A DNA stretch of 64,000 nucleotides from Candidatus Koribacter versatilis Ellin345 (lineage in GTDB: Bacteria > Acidobacteriota > Terriglobia > Terriglobales > Acidobacteriaceae), in contig NC_008009.1 of NCBI RefSeq assembly GCF_000014005.1, positions 5,084,001-5,148,000 of the forward strand, written 5' to 3'. The position numbers were made by a program, and so were the translations under genes. Positions 25,048-34,857 of the stretch are shown one piece after another. Every line of letters begins with the position of its first letter. Position 1 is the stretch's first letter. Under the pieces are notes generated by a model. The model was not told the DNA's origin, did no database searches, and saw nothing but the letters and a program-made list of their open reading frames with translations.

Positions 25048-27486
25048 CTAAACCTTGAGTTCGACGACCGTGGCGCCGTTCCCGCCCTCTTGCTGCGGAG
25101 GCTCGACAACGTTCGACACGTGCGGATGATGCTTGAGGTAGGTCCGTAGCGCCCGGCGGAGGATCCCCATGCCGCTGCCGTGCACAATTCGCACCTGCAC
25201 CATGCCTGCAAGAAACGCTTTGTCGAGGAAACGCTCAACCTCGCGCGTCGCATCATCTACGTTCTGACCGATGACGTTCAACTCGATCGGCGACGATAGG
25301 TCGTCGCTCACGAGCGAAACACTTACACCTTTTGCACGCGCCGCTGCGACTGGATTCGCGCTCGGCCGAGAAGTAACCTCCGCTATGTCCTCGCGCGGCA
25401 CCTTCATCTTCATCACGCCGATTTCCACTTCGAACAGGTCAGCCCCCAGCCGCTTAATCACCTTGCCTTCGCGGCCCATGGAGCGCAGCTTTACGCGGTC
25501 ACCCTCGGAGACGTGTTTCACGAGTTCCGGCCGGGCATTCGGATCGCCTTGGTCAGCGCCGGTGGCGTGAGCCACTACACTGTTGTCGAACTGCTCTCGG
25601 AACTCACGGCGCATTTTTGCAATCCGGCGTTCCGCATCTTTCGACAGCTTTTGTTGTGCGGCACGGTCCTGCACCGCCTGCACCATCTCGCGCGCTTGGT
25701 ACTCAAAGTCGTGGAGCAGCCCGTCGAGCTTCTTTTCGAGGTCGCGGATTTTCTCGCGCTGCTCTTTTTGGCCTTCTGCCTCAAGCCGCTTGCGCTCGCG
25801 CACCAGTTCCTCTTCGGTTCGCTTGATGGAGGCACGCTCATCAGAAGCTGCGCGAAGCTCGGCATGCAGGCGGTCGAGGAACTTCGCAACATCCTGTGCC
25901 TGATTGCTAAGCTGTCGTTTCGACGCTTCGATGATTGTCGAATTGAGCCCGAGTCGCTTCGCAATGTTGATACCCGCTGAGGCGCCCGGCACTCCCACAC
26001 GCAACTCATACGTCGGCTGCAGCGTCTGCTCATCGAAGCCGACGGCGGCATTTAACACACCCTCCGTGTTGGCCGCGTATACCTTCAATGACGTATGGTG
26101 GGTCGAGATCACGCTTAAGCACCCGATCTGGCGGAAGTAGTCGGCAATGGCGACCGCGAGTGCCGCGCCTTCCTCCGGGTCCGTTGCAGAGCCAAGTTCA
26201 TCCAGCAGCACCAAGGAATCTGCTCCGGCGGTGTGCGAGATGAGATCGATGTTCGTGACGTGTGCCGAGAATGTCGAAAGGTTTTGCTCGATGGACTGGT
26301 AATCGCCGATGTCAGCGAAAACACTGCTGAAAATCGGCAGTTCCGCTCTGTCCGCAGGAACTGGTACGCCTGCTTGCGCGATCAATGCGAGCAAGCCCAA
26401 AGTCTTGAGCGACACCGTCTTGCCACCTGTATTTGGGCCGCTAATGATGATCTGGCGGTGCCGAGCATCCATGTGCATAGCCATCGGCACAACCGCGATC
26501 CCCTTGGGTCGCAAATTACGCTCGAGTAGCGGATGCCGCGCTTTCTCGAGTACCAGAACATCCTCGCCGCCATCCGCCAGGAACTTTACCGCGACGCACT
26601 CATACTCTTGTGCGAACTTCGCCTTCGCAAATTGAAGCTCCAACTCAGCCAGTACGTAGAGCGCAAAGAGCAGGTTTTCCGACTGCTCCCCGATTCGTCG
26701 CGACATCTCGGCAAGAATGCGCCGAATCTCTTCCTGCTCTTCTTCCAGCAACCGCACTAGGTCGTTGTTTTGCTCGATCGTCTCCATGGGCTCCACGAAC
26801 ACCGTCTGGCCGCTTGAACTGGCGCCGTGTACCACGCCATTCACACGTCGCTTCTGCTCCGCCTTTACCGGGATAACGAAGCGGTCGCCGCGAATCGTGA
26901 TCAACTCTTCCTGCGCCGTGCCTTCATCGGACAACTTCCGCAGGAACGATTGCAACGAGCTCTGGATGTGTCGCTTCTGCCGCTCGATCTCGCGCCGAAT
27001 ACGATGCAACTCGCTTGAGGCGCGATCGTCGAGCGATCCGTCCGGAAGTAATTTGTTGCTGAAGTAGCGCAGGAATTCTCGAAAATCCGCGAGCGAACTC
27101 GAGAGATCTTCCACGGCCTTCCAAGGCTCGCGCATCACGGGAGGCGAAATCAAGATCTCGCGCCACTCTGCTGCGCGTTCCGCGAGTAGCAGGATGGTGC
27201 GAATTTCGTCCATCTCCAGTGCGGCACCACGGATGCGGGCTTTCTGAATCAACTTGGTCGCATCGGTCAGTCCGACGAAGTCGAAGCGCCCGGCAGCACG
27301 AATGTACCCTCGAATCTCGGATGCGAGTTGCTGTTCTCGCTCGATCCACTCCCGATCGGCCGACGGCGCCAGTTCGCGGACGCGTGCCGACCCGAGTTCC
27401 GATTGCGCATAGCCGCGCAACAACTCGCGAAACGCTTCGAATTCCAGGACCGGGGCACTGGAGTGGGTGAGTGGCCGAGGGATCAT
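25048..27486 (-). CDS. mutS2: MutS2 endonuclease / ribosome-rescue ATPase
   Basis: 812 residues. Coiled-coil lever region, MutS ATPase with Walker A GPNTGGKTVSLKTLG (about 356-370) and Walker B LVLLDELGSATDPEEG, a long charged coiled coil (~540-640), and a C-terminal Smr nuclease domain (LNVIGQNVDDA ... VRIVHGSGMGILRRALR). No mismatch-recognition domain, as expected for MutS2. Family work links it to suppression of recombination and, in some species, splitting of collided ribosomes. Divergent from hemB. Confidence 0.96.
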   Translation of the reverse strand: MIPRPLTHSSAPVLEFEAFRELLRGYAQSELGSARVRELAPSADREWIEREQQLASEIRGYIRAAGRFDFVGLTDATKLIQKARIRGAALEMDEIRTILLLAERAAEWREILISPPVMREPWKAVEDLSSSLADFREFLRYFSNKLLPDGSLDDRASSELHRIRREIERQKRHIQSSLQSFLRKLSDEGTAQEELITIRGDRFVIPVKAEQKRRVNGVVHGASSSGQTVFVEPMETIEQNNDLVRLLEEEQEEIRRILAEMSRRIGEQSENLLFALYVLAELELQFAKAKFAQEYECVAVKFLADGGEDVLVLEKARHPLLERNLRPKGIAVVPMAMHMDARHRQIIISGPNTGGKTVSLKTLGLLALIAQAGVPVPADRAELPIFSSVFADIGDYQSIEQNLSTFSAHVTNIDLISHTAGADSLVLLDELGSATDPEEGAALAVAIADYFRQIGCLSVISTHHTSLKVYAANTEGVLNAAVGFDEQTLQPTYELRVGVPGASAGINIAKRLGLNSTIIEASKRQLSNQAQDVAKFLDRLHAELRAASDERASIKRTEEELVRERKRLEAEGQKEQREKIRDLEKKLDGLLHDFEYQAREMVQAVQDRAAQQKLSKDAERRIAKMRREFREQFDNSVVAHATGADQGDPNARPELVKHVSEGDRVKLRSMGREGKVIKRLGADLFEVEIGVMKMKVPREDIAEVTSRPSANPVAAARAKGVSVSLVSDDLSSPIELNVIGQNVDDATREVERFLDKAFLAGMVQVRIVHGSGMGILRRALRTYLKHHPHVSNVVEPPQQEGGNGATVVELKV

Positions 27487-27599
27487 AAACCGTTGGTTTT
27501 CCTACGCTATGTTACACGCTGGCATACCGCTTTTGGGGCATGCCCTACCGCGGTTTTCGCGCAATTCTGCCCATTTTGCGGGTGTAGACTTTAGCTGTT

Positions 27600-28631
27600 A
27601 TGAGCTTTCCCATCAGCCGTCCCCGTCGCCTCCGCAAGAATGAAGCTTTCCGTTCGCTGGTTCGCGAGACCCGCCTATCGCCGGCCGGGTTCGTTTACCC
27701 GCTATTCGTGTGCCCGGGTGAGGGCGTGCGCAAAGAAGTCCGCTCCATGCCGGGAGTCTTCAATCTGTCGGTAGACGAGGCAGTGAAGGAAGCACAAGAG
27801 GTCAAATCGCTCGGCATTCCGTCGGTCATTTTGTTCGGACTTCCGGAGAGCAAGGACGAGCAGGCAACCGGCGCATGGGCTGAAGATGGCATCGTGCAGC
27901 AGGCGGCGCGTGTAATTAAGCGCGAAGTGCCAGGCTTGCTGCTGATGGGCGACGTTTGTCTCTGCGAATACATGTCGCACGGGCATTGCGGTATTGTGCA
28001 GAAGACCGCCACCAACCGCTCCGTCGGCGCGGCGTCCACTGCGCAGATGAGCGGCGTGGATGAATACGAAATTCTTAACGACGAATCACTCGATATCCTG
28101 GCCAAGACCGCCGTCTCGCAGGCTCGCGCGGGCATGGATATCATTGCCCCCAGCGACATGATGGACGGCCGGGTCGCCGCCATTCGCGACGCTCTCGACG
28201 ATGAAGGCTTCGAGAACATCCCGATCTTGGCCTATGCGGCGAAGTTTGCTTCCGGCTTCTACGGGCCATTCCGAGAAGCCGCGGACTCAGCCCCTGCCTT
28301 CGGCGATCGCCGCTCTTACCAAATGGATGGCGCTAACCTCCGCGAAGCCATGATCGAAATCGAACTCGACCTTGAAGAGGGCGCAGACATGATTATGGTG
28401 AAGCCGGCGATGCCCTATCTTGACGTCATCTCGGAAGCGCGCCGACGTTACGACGTGCCGCTCGCCGCTTACCAGGTCAGCGGCGAATACGCCATGATCA
28501 AGGCCGCCGCGCAGAACAACTGGATCGATCACGATCGCGTAATGCTGGAATCGTTGCAAAGCATTCAGCGCGCCGGGGCGTCGATCATCTTGACTTACTT
28601 TGCGAAAGATGTGGCGAAGATCCTCGGTTAG
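27600..28631 (+). CDS. hemB: Delta-aminolevulinic acid dehydratase (porphobilinogen synthase)
   Basis: 343 residues. Zinc-type metal site [14 protein letters not shown] (Cys at three positions), Schiff-base lysines in [17 protein letters not shown] and [10 protein letters not shown], and the [10 protein letters not shown] signature. It condenses two 5-aminolevulinates to porphobilinogen in tetrapyrrole synthesis. The ATG start gives [13 protein letters not shown], the normal N-terminus. The 3' end overlaps the convergent MarR gene by 4 bases. Confidence 0.97.
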   Translation: MSFPISRPRRLRKNEAFRSLVRETRLSPAGFVYPLFVCPGEGVRKEVRSMPGVFNLSVDEAVKEAQEVKSLGIPSVILFGLPESKDEQATGAWAEDGIVQQAARVIKREVPGLLLMGDVCLCEYMSHGHCGIVQKTATNRSVGAASTAQMSGVDEYEILNDESLDILAKTAVSQARAGMDIIAPSDMMDGRVAAIRDALDDEGFENIPILAYAAKFASGFYGPFREAADSAPAFGDRRSYQMDGANLREAMIEIELDLEEGADMIMVKPAMPYLDVISEARRRYDVPLAAYQVSGEYAMIKAAAQNNWIDHDRVMLESLQSIQRAGASIILTYFAKDVAKILG

Positions 28632-29068
28632 AGTTTGCGGCTGATTGCATCCATCTTCTCGGCGATCTCGCCGAGTTTCTGAACATCGTTGGCCGACAGA
28701 TTCTCAATTAATTCGGCCAGTGTCTCGACTCTTCGCTTGCGGCCATCCCACATCACCTGCTCGCCCTTCGCCGTTGGCACGATGCGAATACGACGCGCGT
28801 CGTCTTTCTCGACCTGGCTTTTTACGAGTTTGGAGCGCTCTAATCCGGCAACGATGCGGCTCATCGTGGGCGGCTTAACCTGCTCAATCTCGGCCAGTTG
28901 CGCCAGTGATTTCGGGCCTCCAAACACCAGCACGGAGAGCGCGGAGAGTTGCGCCGGCCCAATGCCGCTCTCCCGGTCGCGCACCCGCAAACGACGCAGC
29001 AGGTGGATGGAAGCCGAGTGCAGCCGGTCGGCTACGCGAAGAATTTCGTCTTTTTCCGCTTGCTTCAA
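28628..29068 (-). CDS. MarR-family transcriptional regulator
   Basis: 146 residues of a typical MarR winged helix: [38 protein letters not shown] (recognition helix) and [17 protein letters not shown] (wing). The start is a TTG immediately beside an 8-base-arm palindrome (29071-29089) shared with the divergent VOC gene, so it most likely represses itself and that gene. Ligand unknown. Confidence 0.9.
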   Translation of the reverse strand: MKQAEKDEILRVADRLHSASIHLLRRLRVRDRESGIGPAQLSALSVLVFGGPKSLAQLAEIEQVKPPTMSRIVAGLERSKLVKSQVEKDDARRIRIVPTAKGEQVMWDGRKRRVETLAELIENLSANDVQKLGEIAEKMDAISRKL

Positions 29069-29070
29069 AT

Positions 29071-29089
29071 TAGTTAGCTATGCTAACTA
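29071..29089. promoter_or_regulatory. Palindromic MarR operator between divergent genes
   Basis: TAGTTAGC-TAT-GCTAACTA, perfect 8-base arms with a 3-base centre, between the MarR start at 29068 and the VOC gene at 29118. TATATTGACC follows, so the element would overlap promoters on both strands. Spacing and symmetry are those of MarR dimer sites. Confidence 0.75.
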
Positions 29090-29117
29090 TATTGACCTCG
29101 CATTGCAAGGAGGATTT

Positions 29118-29486
29118 ATGAGCGAAATCACTGCCATCGGCCAAATCGCAATCAACATGAAAGACGCCGCCCGCGCTACGGCTTTCTATCGCGACGTTCT
29201 CTGCCTCAAACATCTCTTTTCTGCAGGGAACCTCGTCTTTTTCGACTGCGGCGGCATTCGCCTTATGCTCGACATCGCCGAGAAGCCGGAATTCGATCAC
29301 CCAAGTTCCATCATTTATTTCAAAGTTCCAGACCTGCGCTCAACGTACGAACGTATGAAAACTTCGGGAGCGAAGTTCGAGGATGAGCCGCACATGATCG
29401 CCCGCATGCCCGACCACGAACTGTGGATGTGCTTCTTCCGCGACACCGAGGGGAATCTGCTCTCACTGATGAGTGAAGTGCGCTAG
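29118..29486 (+). CDS. VOC-family (glyoxalase-fold) protein
   Basis: 122 residues, a single vicinal-oxygen-chelate module pair: IGQIAINMKDAARATAFYRD and the second half YFKVPDLRSTYERMKTSG ... FFRDTEGNLLSLMS. ATG at 29118 follows a strong AAGGAGG. Metal ligands would be Gln8 or similar, His near 76 and Glu near 113. Divergent from a MarR gene across a palindrome, suggesting induced detoxification of a small ligand; substrate unknown. Confidence 0.88.
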   Translation: MSEITAIGQIAINMKDAARATAFYRDVLCLKHLFSAGNLVFFDCGGIRLMLDIAEKPEFDHPSSIIYFKVPDLRSTYERMKTSGAKFEDEPHMIARMPDHELWMCFFRDTEGNLLSLMSEVR

Positions 29487-29500
29487 ACTTTGACGCAGGC

Positions 29501-29761
29501 ATGGGCTTGTTTTTCGGCATTGTTGATTTCGCAGGCGGACTTGCCTTAATCATTTGGGGCGGCGCGCTCTCCAGACGCTATAACGCGTGGACGACCAGGC
29601 TGCGCGAACGCCACCCCAACTTCAACGCGCCTCCAACACCCGAGTGGCGCGCCCGGAATACCCGCATCATGACTGTGATGTTTCGTGGCTTTGGAGCAGT
29701 GATTTTTCTGCTGGGCATTCTCACCCTCCTACCGCTACTTACGGGAACGAAACCTCACTGA
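29501..29761 (+). CDS. Small membrane protein
   Basis: 86 residues with two hydrophobic spans (LFFGIVDFAGGLALIIWGG, 3-21; VIFLLGILTLLPLL, about 67-80) joined by a basic, Pro-containing cytoplasmic loop. Begins 14 bases after the VOC gene, likely the same transcript. No family recognised. Confidence 0.65.
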   Translation: MGLFFGIVDFAGGLALIIWGGALSRRYNAWTTRLRERHPNFNAPPTPEWRARNTRIMTVMFRGFGAVIFLLGILTLLPLLTGTKPH

Positions 29762-29842
29762 TCTTTTCCCGTCCGCGCGCCTGATTTACAATCTTTGGTT
29801 CCCTGACGCGCTCTCACGCATCTGTCTAATGGAGCTACTCAC

Positions 29843-31258
29843 TTGCCAGACACAATTTATGACGTTGTCATCATCGGCAGCGGCCCGGCCGGTTATACGG
29901 CCGCGATCCGCGCCGGCCAATTTGGACTGAAAACTGCCCTCATCGAAAAGGACGCGAAGCTTGGCGGCACTTGCCTGCACGTCGGGTGCATCCCGACCAA
30001 GTCGCTGCTCTTCAATGCCGAGATTTACGACCACATTAAGGAAGCCGAGGAGTTCGGCATCGAAGGTTTAGGAACTCCGAAACTGAACTGGAGCAAAGTC
30101 CAGGAGCGTAAGCAGGCCATTATCGACAAGCATGCCAAGGGCCTGCAGTTCCTGATGAAAAAGAACAAGGTCACGGTGATCCCGGGCTTCGGACGTCTTA
30201 CCGGCCCGGCGAAGGGCGGCATTCATAGCGTCGAAGTGGAAGCCGACGGCAAGAAGCAGAACGTGCAGGCGAAGAATGTGCTGCTCTCTACGGGATCGGT
30301 AGCGCGCATGTTGCCCGGCTTGCAGGCGGACGACCGTATCCTCACCAACATCGAGATCCTCTCGCTGAAAGAGATTCCGAAGTCGCTCGTCGTCATAGGC
30401 TCGGGCGCAGTGGGCGTGGAGTTTGCCTCGATCTACAAATCGTTTGGCACCGACTGCACGATCATCGAGATGTTGCCGCGGCTCGTTCCGGTGGAAGACG
30501 AAGAAGTCTCGAAGGAATTGCTGCGTAACTACAAGAAGCGTGGCATCAACTGCCACGTGAACGCCAAGACCGACAAGTTCGAGAAGACAAAGACTGGTGT
30601 AAAGGTCACGTTCACTGTCGACGGAAAGCAAGAATCCATCGAGGCCGAGAAGTGTTTGGTCGCGATCGGCCGCGCACCGCGCACCGAGGGCGTCGGCATC
30701 GAAAAGACCAACATCAAGCTCGAACGCGGCTTTGTGCCGGTGAACGAGTGGATGCAGACCACGGAACCGGGCGTTTACGCGATCGGCGATATCGTGCTCG
30801 GCCTCCAACAACTTGCTCACGCGGGTGCGATGGAAGGCATGGTCGCGGTGGCACACATCGCCGGCAAACCGACCAAGCCGGTGCGAAAAGACCGCGTGCC
30901 CGGCGCGACCTACTGCCATCCTGAGATCGGCAGCGTCGGCCTCACTGAGGCGCAGGCGAAGGAAGCCGGCCACGAAGTGAAGATCGGCAAATTCCCCTTC
31001 ACTGCCAACTCGCGCGCCTCGATCGTGAACCAGCACGAGGGCTTCGTGAAGGTCGTCGCCGACGCCAAGCACGGCGAGATTCTCGGCGTACACATCATCG
31101 GACCGCAAGCTACGGAACTCGTCGCCGAAGCGGTTGCCATGCTCGAATTGGAAGCCACGGCCGATTTCATGATGACCGTGATCCACGCCCATCCAACGCT
31201 AGCGGAAGCCATGCTGGATGCGGTGAGCGCGGTGTATGGGATGGCGATCAACGCCTAA
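29843..31258 (+). CDS. lpd: Dihydrolipoyl dehydrogenase (E3)
   Basis: 471 residues. FAD-binding IGSGPAGYTAAIRAGQFG, redox disulfide GGTCLHVGCIPTK (Cys pair four apart), NAD-binding VIGSGAVGVEFASIY, and the C-terminal His-Glu pair in HAHPTLAEAM. It reoxidises dihydrolipoyl groups of 2-oxoacid dehydrogenase or glycine-cleavage complexes. Start is TTG at 29843 with GGAG 8 bases upstream. Followed by lipB, which supplies lipoyl groups; E1/E2 genes are not in the window. Confidence 0.96.
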   Translation: MPDTIYDVVIIGSGPAGYTAAIRAGQFGLKTALIEKDAKLGGTCLHVGCIPTKSLLFNAEIYDHIKEAEEFGIEGLGTPKLNWSKVQERKQAIIDKHAKGLQFLMKKNKVTVIPGFGRLTGPAKGGIHSVEVEADGKKQNVQAKNVLLSTGSVARMLPGLQADDRILTNIEILSLKEIPKSLVVIGSGAVGVEFASIYKSFGTDCTIIEMLPRLVPVEDEEVSKELLRNYKKRGINCHVNAKTDKFEKTKTGVKVTFTVDGKQESIEAEKCLVAIGRAPRTEGVGIEKTNIKLERGFVPVNEWMQTTEPGVYAIGDIVLGLQQLAHAGAMEGMVAVAHIAGKPTKPVRKDRVPGATYCHPEIGSVGLTEAQAKEAGHEVKIGKFPFTANSRASIVNQHEGFVKVVADAKHGEILGVHIIGPQATELVAEAVAMLELEATADFMMTVIHAHPTLAEAMLDAVSAVYGMAINA

Positions 31259-31273
31259 CTCCTCCTACTGCAG

Positions 31274-31303
31274 GGGCGCGGCGAGAGCTGCGCCCTTTGC
31301 TTT
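31274..31303 (+). terminator. Terminator after lpd
   Basis: GGGCGC-G-GC-GAGA-GC-T-GCGCCC stem followed by TTTGCTTT, 15 bases after the lpd stop and before lipB. Confidence 0.6.
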
Positions 31304-31353
31304 GCAGGCTGCACAGCGAGAGTCCGACGAAGGCGTAAACTCATCTCATATTC

Positions 31354-32109
31354 ATGATCCAGGTCCTAAATCTCGGCCATGTGGACTACACCACCGCGCA
31401 GCAATTGCAGACGACTCTGGTTGATCTGCGCAAGCGTGGCGTAATCCAGGACACGCTGTTGCTCCTGGAGCACTCGCCGGTGATTACGATGGGACGCAAT
31501 GCGAAGCAGAAGAACATCGTGGCATCGCAGGAGATCCTCGCCCAACGCGGCGTTGAGTTGATCGAATGCGACCGCGGTGGCGACGTGACGTTCCATGGTC
31601 CCGGACAGTTAGTGGGTTACCCGATCTTCGACTTGCGCAGTTTGAATCCAAAGATCGGCGTGATCGAGTATGTCCGGCGTATCGAGGAAGTGTTGATCCG
31701 GAGTTGCGGTGACCTCGGTATTCCGACAACGCGAGTCGAAGGTCTGACCGGCGTCTGGACTGTGAACGAACCGCAGGCAAAGATTGCCGCGATCGGCGTC
31801 CACATCTCACGCGCCGTTACCTCGCACGGTTTCGCGCTGAACGTGACCACCGATCTCGACTACTTCAAACTGATCGTCCCCTGCGGGATCAGCGACAAGC
31901 CGGTGACCTCGATGCAACACGAACTCGGCAAATCGCTCACTCTCGAAGAAGTCATGCCTGTCATCACCCGCAACTTTGGATTCATTTTCAAAGAACAGGT
32001 CCTATGGCTCGAGTCGTTGAACGATCTATTGCCGACACCAGAAGACCTGCCGGCGCGAGCACCGGAAACGTTGCGGCGCCTGCACGAAGACGATCTGCAT
32101 CTCGGCTAA
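31354..32109 (+). CDS. lipB: Octanoyl-(acyl carrier protein)-protein N-octanoyltransferase
   Basis: 251 residues. RGGDVTFHGPGQLVGYPI is the LipB active-site signature with the catalytic Lys/His region; PCGISDKPVTSM holds the nucleophilic Cys, and the following Lys is the second catalytic residue. LEHSPVITMGR is the usual N-terminal motif. It moves octanoate from ACP to lipoyl domains, first step of lipoate synthesis. 95 bases after lpd, separated by a likely terminator. LipA is not in the window. Confidence 0.96.
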   Translation: MIQVLNLGHVDYTTAQQLQTTLVDLRKRGVIQDTLLLLEHSPVITMGRNAKQKNIVASQEILAQRGVELIECDRGGDVTFHGPGQLVGYPIFDLRSLNPKIGVIEYVRRIEEVLIRSCGDLGIPTTRVEGLTGVWTVNEPQAKIAAIGVHISRAVTSHGFALNVTTDLDYFKLIVPCGISDKPVTSMQHELGKSLTLEEVMPVITRNFGFIFKEQVLWLESLNDLLPTPEDLPARAPETLRRLHEDDLHLG

Positions 32110-32173
32110 CCGGCTCCAAACTCCAGAAACAAACGATTCCGTGTATCCTGCTAGGCGCTACTGGTCCGCGGAT

Positions 32174-33565
32174 ATGCTGATTCATCCAGATCGATTGTTC
32201 CCTGCTGATCCGGGCACAAGAACCATCGCCAAGCGCCTGTACGAACACGTTCGCGCGCTGCCGATTGTGAGTCCGCATGGACATACACAGGCGGCATGGT
32301 TCTCCAGAAATGAGTCGTTCCCCGATCCTGCTTCTCTGTTTGTGCGGCCGGATCACTACGTGTTCCGCATGTTGTACAGCCAGGGTGTGCCTCTCGAAGA
32401 CCTTGAGATCGGCGTACACGAGACAGCAAATCCGCGACGCGTCTGGCGGATCTTTGCCGAGAACTACCACCTCTTTCGCGGAACGCCGACGCGCAGGTGG
32501 CTCGATTACGCCTTCTCCGAGCTCTTCGGGATGACGCAGCGGCTCTCCGCCGAAACCTCGGACTTTTACTTCGACTCAATCTCTGAAAAACTTTGTACAC
32601 CGGAGTTCCGCCCACGCGCGTTGTACGAACAGTTCGGAATCGAAGTGCTCGCAACCACGGACTCACCGCTGGATTCCTTGTCAGATCACAAGTCTCTGCG
32701 CGCAGGCGATTGGAAAAACCGCATCATCCCAACCTTCCGGCCGGATTCCGTAGTCGATCCTGACTTCGAAGGTTTCGCTTCCAACGTCGATGATCTGGGA
32801 AAGCAGACGAATTCCGACACCGCCACGTGGGATGGATATCTCGAAGCCCTGAGAGTCTCACGCGACCGTTTTCGCGAATTGGGATGTACGGCGACTGACC
32901 ACGGTCACCCAACTGCACGGACTGCGAATCTATCTCGGGCTGAAGCAGAGTCGTTGTTCCCGCGCGTGATTTCAGGAATGGCGAATCCCGACGAGAAGGA
33001 GTTGTTCCGCGGCCAAATGCTGACCGAGATGGCGCGCATGAGCCTTGAGGACGGGCTCGTGATGCAGATCCATGCGGGCAGTGAACGCAATCACAATCGC
33101 AAGCTCTTCGAAAAATATGGTCGAGATGTCGGTGCCGATATCCCGCGAGCGATGAATTACGTGGATGCGTTGGGCCCATTACTCGAGGCCTTCGGCAACG
33201 AACCTCGTCTGACAATCATTCTCTTCACCCTCGACGAGTCGGTATACGGCCGTGAATTGGCGCCGTTGGCAGGGCACTATCCGTGCCTGCGTCTCGGGCC
33301 GCCGTGGTGGTTTCACGATAGTCCCGAAGGCATGGCGCGGTTCCGCGAACACACGACGGAGACCGCTGGCTTCTACAACACAGCTGGGTTCAACGACGAT
33401 ACCCGTGCCTTTCTCTCCATCCCTGGACGACATGACATGGCGCGCCGAATGGATTGCGCGTACTTGGCGAAACTCGTGGCCGAACATCGACTGGCGGAAG
33501 ATGAGGCCTATGAGGTCGCGCACGATCTCGCCTATCGTCTCGCAAAAGAGGCTTACCGGCTCTGA
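32174..33565 (+). CDS. uxaC: Glucuronate (uronate) isomerase
   Basis: 463 residues from ATG 32174; GTG 32141 would add 11 residues. LPIVSPHGHTQAAWF carries the HxH metal pair of the amidohydrolase-like fold; later motifs include VLATTDSPLDSL, MQIHAGSERNHN and WWFHDSPEGMARFRE. Converts D-glucuronate to D-fructuronate or galacturonate to tagaturonate. First gene of a tight operon (next start overlaps its stop as TGATG) with a transporter, an epimerase and an SDR. Confidence 0.95.
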   Translation: MLIHPDRLFPADPGTRTIAKRLYEHVRALPIVSPHGHTQAAWFSRNESFPDPASLFVRPDHYVFRMLYSQGVPLEDLEIGVHETANPRRVWRIFAENYHLFRGTPTRRWLDYAFSELFGMTQRLSAETSDFYFDSISEKLCTPEFRPRALYEQFGIEVLATTDSPLDSLSDHKSLRAGDWKNRIIPTFRPDSVVDPDFEGFASNVDDLGKQTNSDTATWDGYLEALRVSRDRFRELGCTATDHGHPTARTANLSRAEAESLFPRVISGMANPDEKELFRGQMLTEMARMSLEDGLVMQIHAGSERNHNRKLFEKYGRDVGADIPRAMNYVDALGPLLEAFGNEPRLTIILFTLDESVYGRELAPLAGHYPCLRLGPPWWFHDSPEGMARFREHTTETAGFYNTAGFNDDTRAFLSIPGRHDMARRMDCAYLAKLVAEHRLAEDEAYEVAHDLAYRLAKEAYRL

Positions 33566-34857
33566 TGGCAGATACGGCTCTCCATCCAGGCGATTACGGC
33601 GCTCCGCCGATCGGACGCGTGCGCTGGACCATCTGCCTGATGCTGTTTCTCGCAACTTCAATCAACTACGTTGACCGCCAGGTCATCGCAATCCTCAAGC
33701 CGACACTGGAACAGTCGATCGGGCTGACGGAAGTGCAGTACGGCTACATCGTCGACGCATTTCAGATCGCCTACGGCATCGGGCTTCTTGCGGCCGGACG
33801 CTTGATGGACCGCATCGGAACGCGAATCGGCTACATGCTGGTGATGGCTTTCTGGAGCCTGTCAGCCATGGGCCATGCATTGGCGAGCACTGCGTTCGAG
33901 TTCGGCATCGCGCGATTCTGCCTTGGACTTGGCGAATCGGGGAATTTCCCCGCTGCTCTCAAAACCGTCGCGGAGTGGTTCCCTCAGAGTGAGCGTTCGC
34001 TGGCGACAGGAATTTTCAATTCCGGCGCAAACGTCGGCGCGGTTCTCGCGCCGTTGATCGTTCCATGGATAACCCTCCGGTACGGATGGCACGCGGCATT
34101 TCTTGCTACAGGTGTATTCAGCGCGATATGGATCGTGTGGTGGTACGCGCGCTTTCGCCAACCGAAGGAGCACCCTAAGCTTGGCGACGCTGAACTCCAG
34201 CACATCTATAAAGACGCAGCGGTGGAGATGGGCCCGCAGGTTCCGTGGGGACGACTATGGGGCCAACGCCAGACATGGGCGTTCGGGCTTGCGAAGTTTT
34301 TTACCGATCCCATCTGGTACTTCTATCTCTTCTGGTTGCCTTCGTACTTCAGCGCGAAGTTTCATTTGAACCTCTCGCATATCGGACTACCTCTGATCAT
34401 CATCTATAACGTGTCGGCGGTCGGAAGCATCGCGGGAGGGTGGCTGCCTGCTCCGTTCCGCAAATTGGGATTCACGCAACAACGCGCGCGACTCTCGGCT
34501 ATGCTGGTTTGCGCGATTTTGGTAGTGCCAATTTTTATCGCGAGCTCCGTGAACTCAGTTTGGATTGCGATCGCGTTGATCAGTGTGGCTGCCGGCGCGC
34601 ACCAGGGCTGGTCGGCAAACTTGTTCACCACGCCGTCAGACATGTTTCCGCGGAGTGCAGTCGGCTCGGTGGTCGGCATCGGCAATATGATCGGGTCAAT
34701 CGGGAGTGCCATCTTCGCGTTCTACGCCGGACACGTCCTGCAACTCACCCATAGCTACGCGAGTTTGTTTACCATCGCCGCAAGCGCGTATCTTGTTGGA
34801 CTGATGATTTTGTATTTTCTTTCATCGGGGTTGCGTTCAGCGGAGATCGCCGCATGA
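33565..34857 (+). CDS. MFS transporter, hexuronate (ExuT/ACS) type
   Basis: 430 residues, 12 predicted spans. ATSINYVDRQVIAILKPTLE in the first span, RLMDRIGTRIGYM in the loop 2-3 position, GESGNFPAALKTVAEWFPQSERSLATGI typical of the anion:cation symporter family (ExuT, GudP). Start overlaps the uxaC stop. Most likely imports D-glucuronate or galacturonate by proton symport; substrate is inferred from the operon. Confidence 0.9.
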   Translation: MADTALHPGDYGAPPIGRVRWTICLMLFLATSINYVDRQVIAILKPTLEQSIGLTEVQYGYIVDAFQIAYGIGLLAAGRLMDRIGTRIGYMLVMAFWSLSAMGHALASTAFEFGIARFCLGLGESGNFPAALKTVAEWFPQSERSLATGIFNSGANVGAVLAPLIVPWITLRYGWHAAFLATGVFSAIWIVWWYARFRQPKEHPKLGDAELQHIYKDAAVEMGPQVPWGRLWGQRQTWAFGLAKFFTDPIWYFYLFWLPSYFSAKFHLNLSHIGLPLIIIYNVSAVGSIAGGWLPAPFRKLGFTQQRARLSAMLVCAILVVPIFIASSVNSVWIAIALISVAAGAHQGWSANLFTTPSDMFPRSAVGSVVGIGNMIGSIGSAIFAFYAGHVLQLTHSYASLFTIAASAYLVGLMILYFLSSGLRSAEIAA

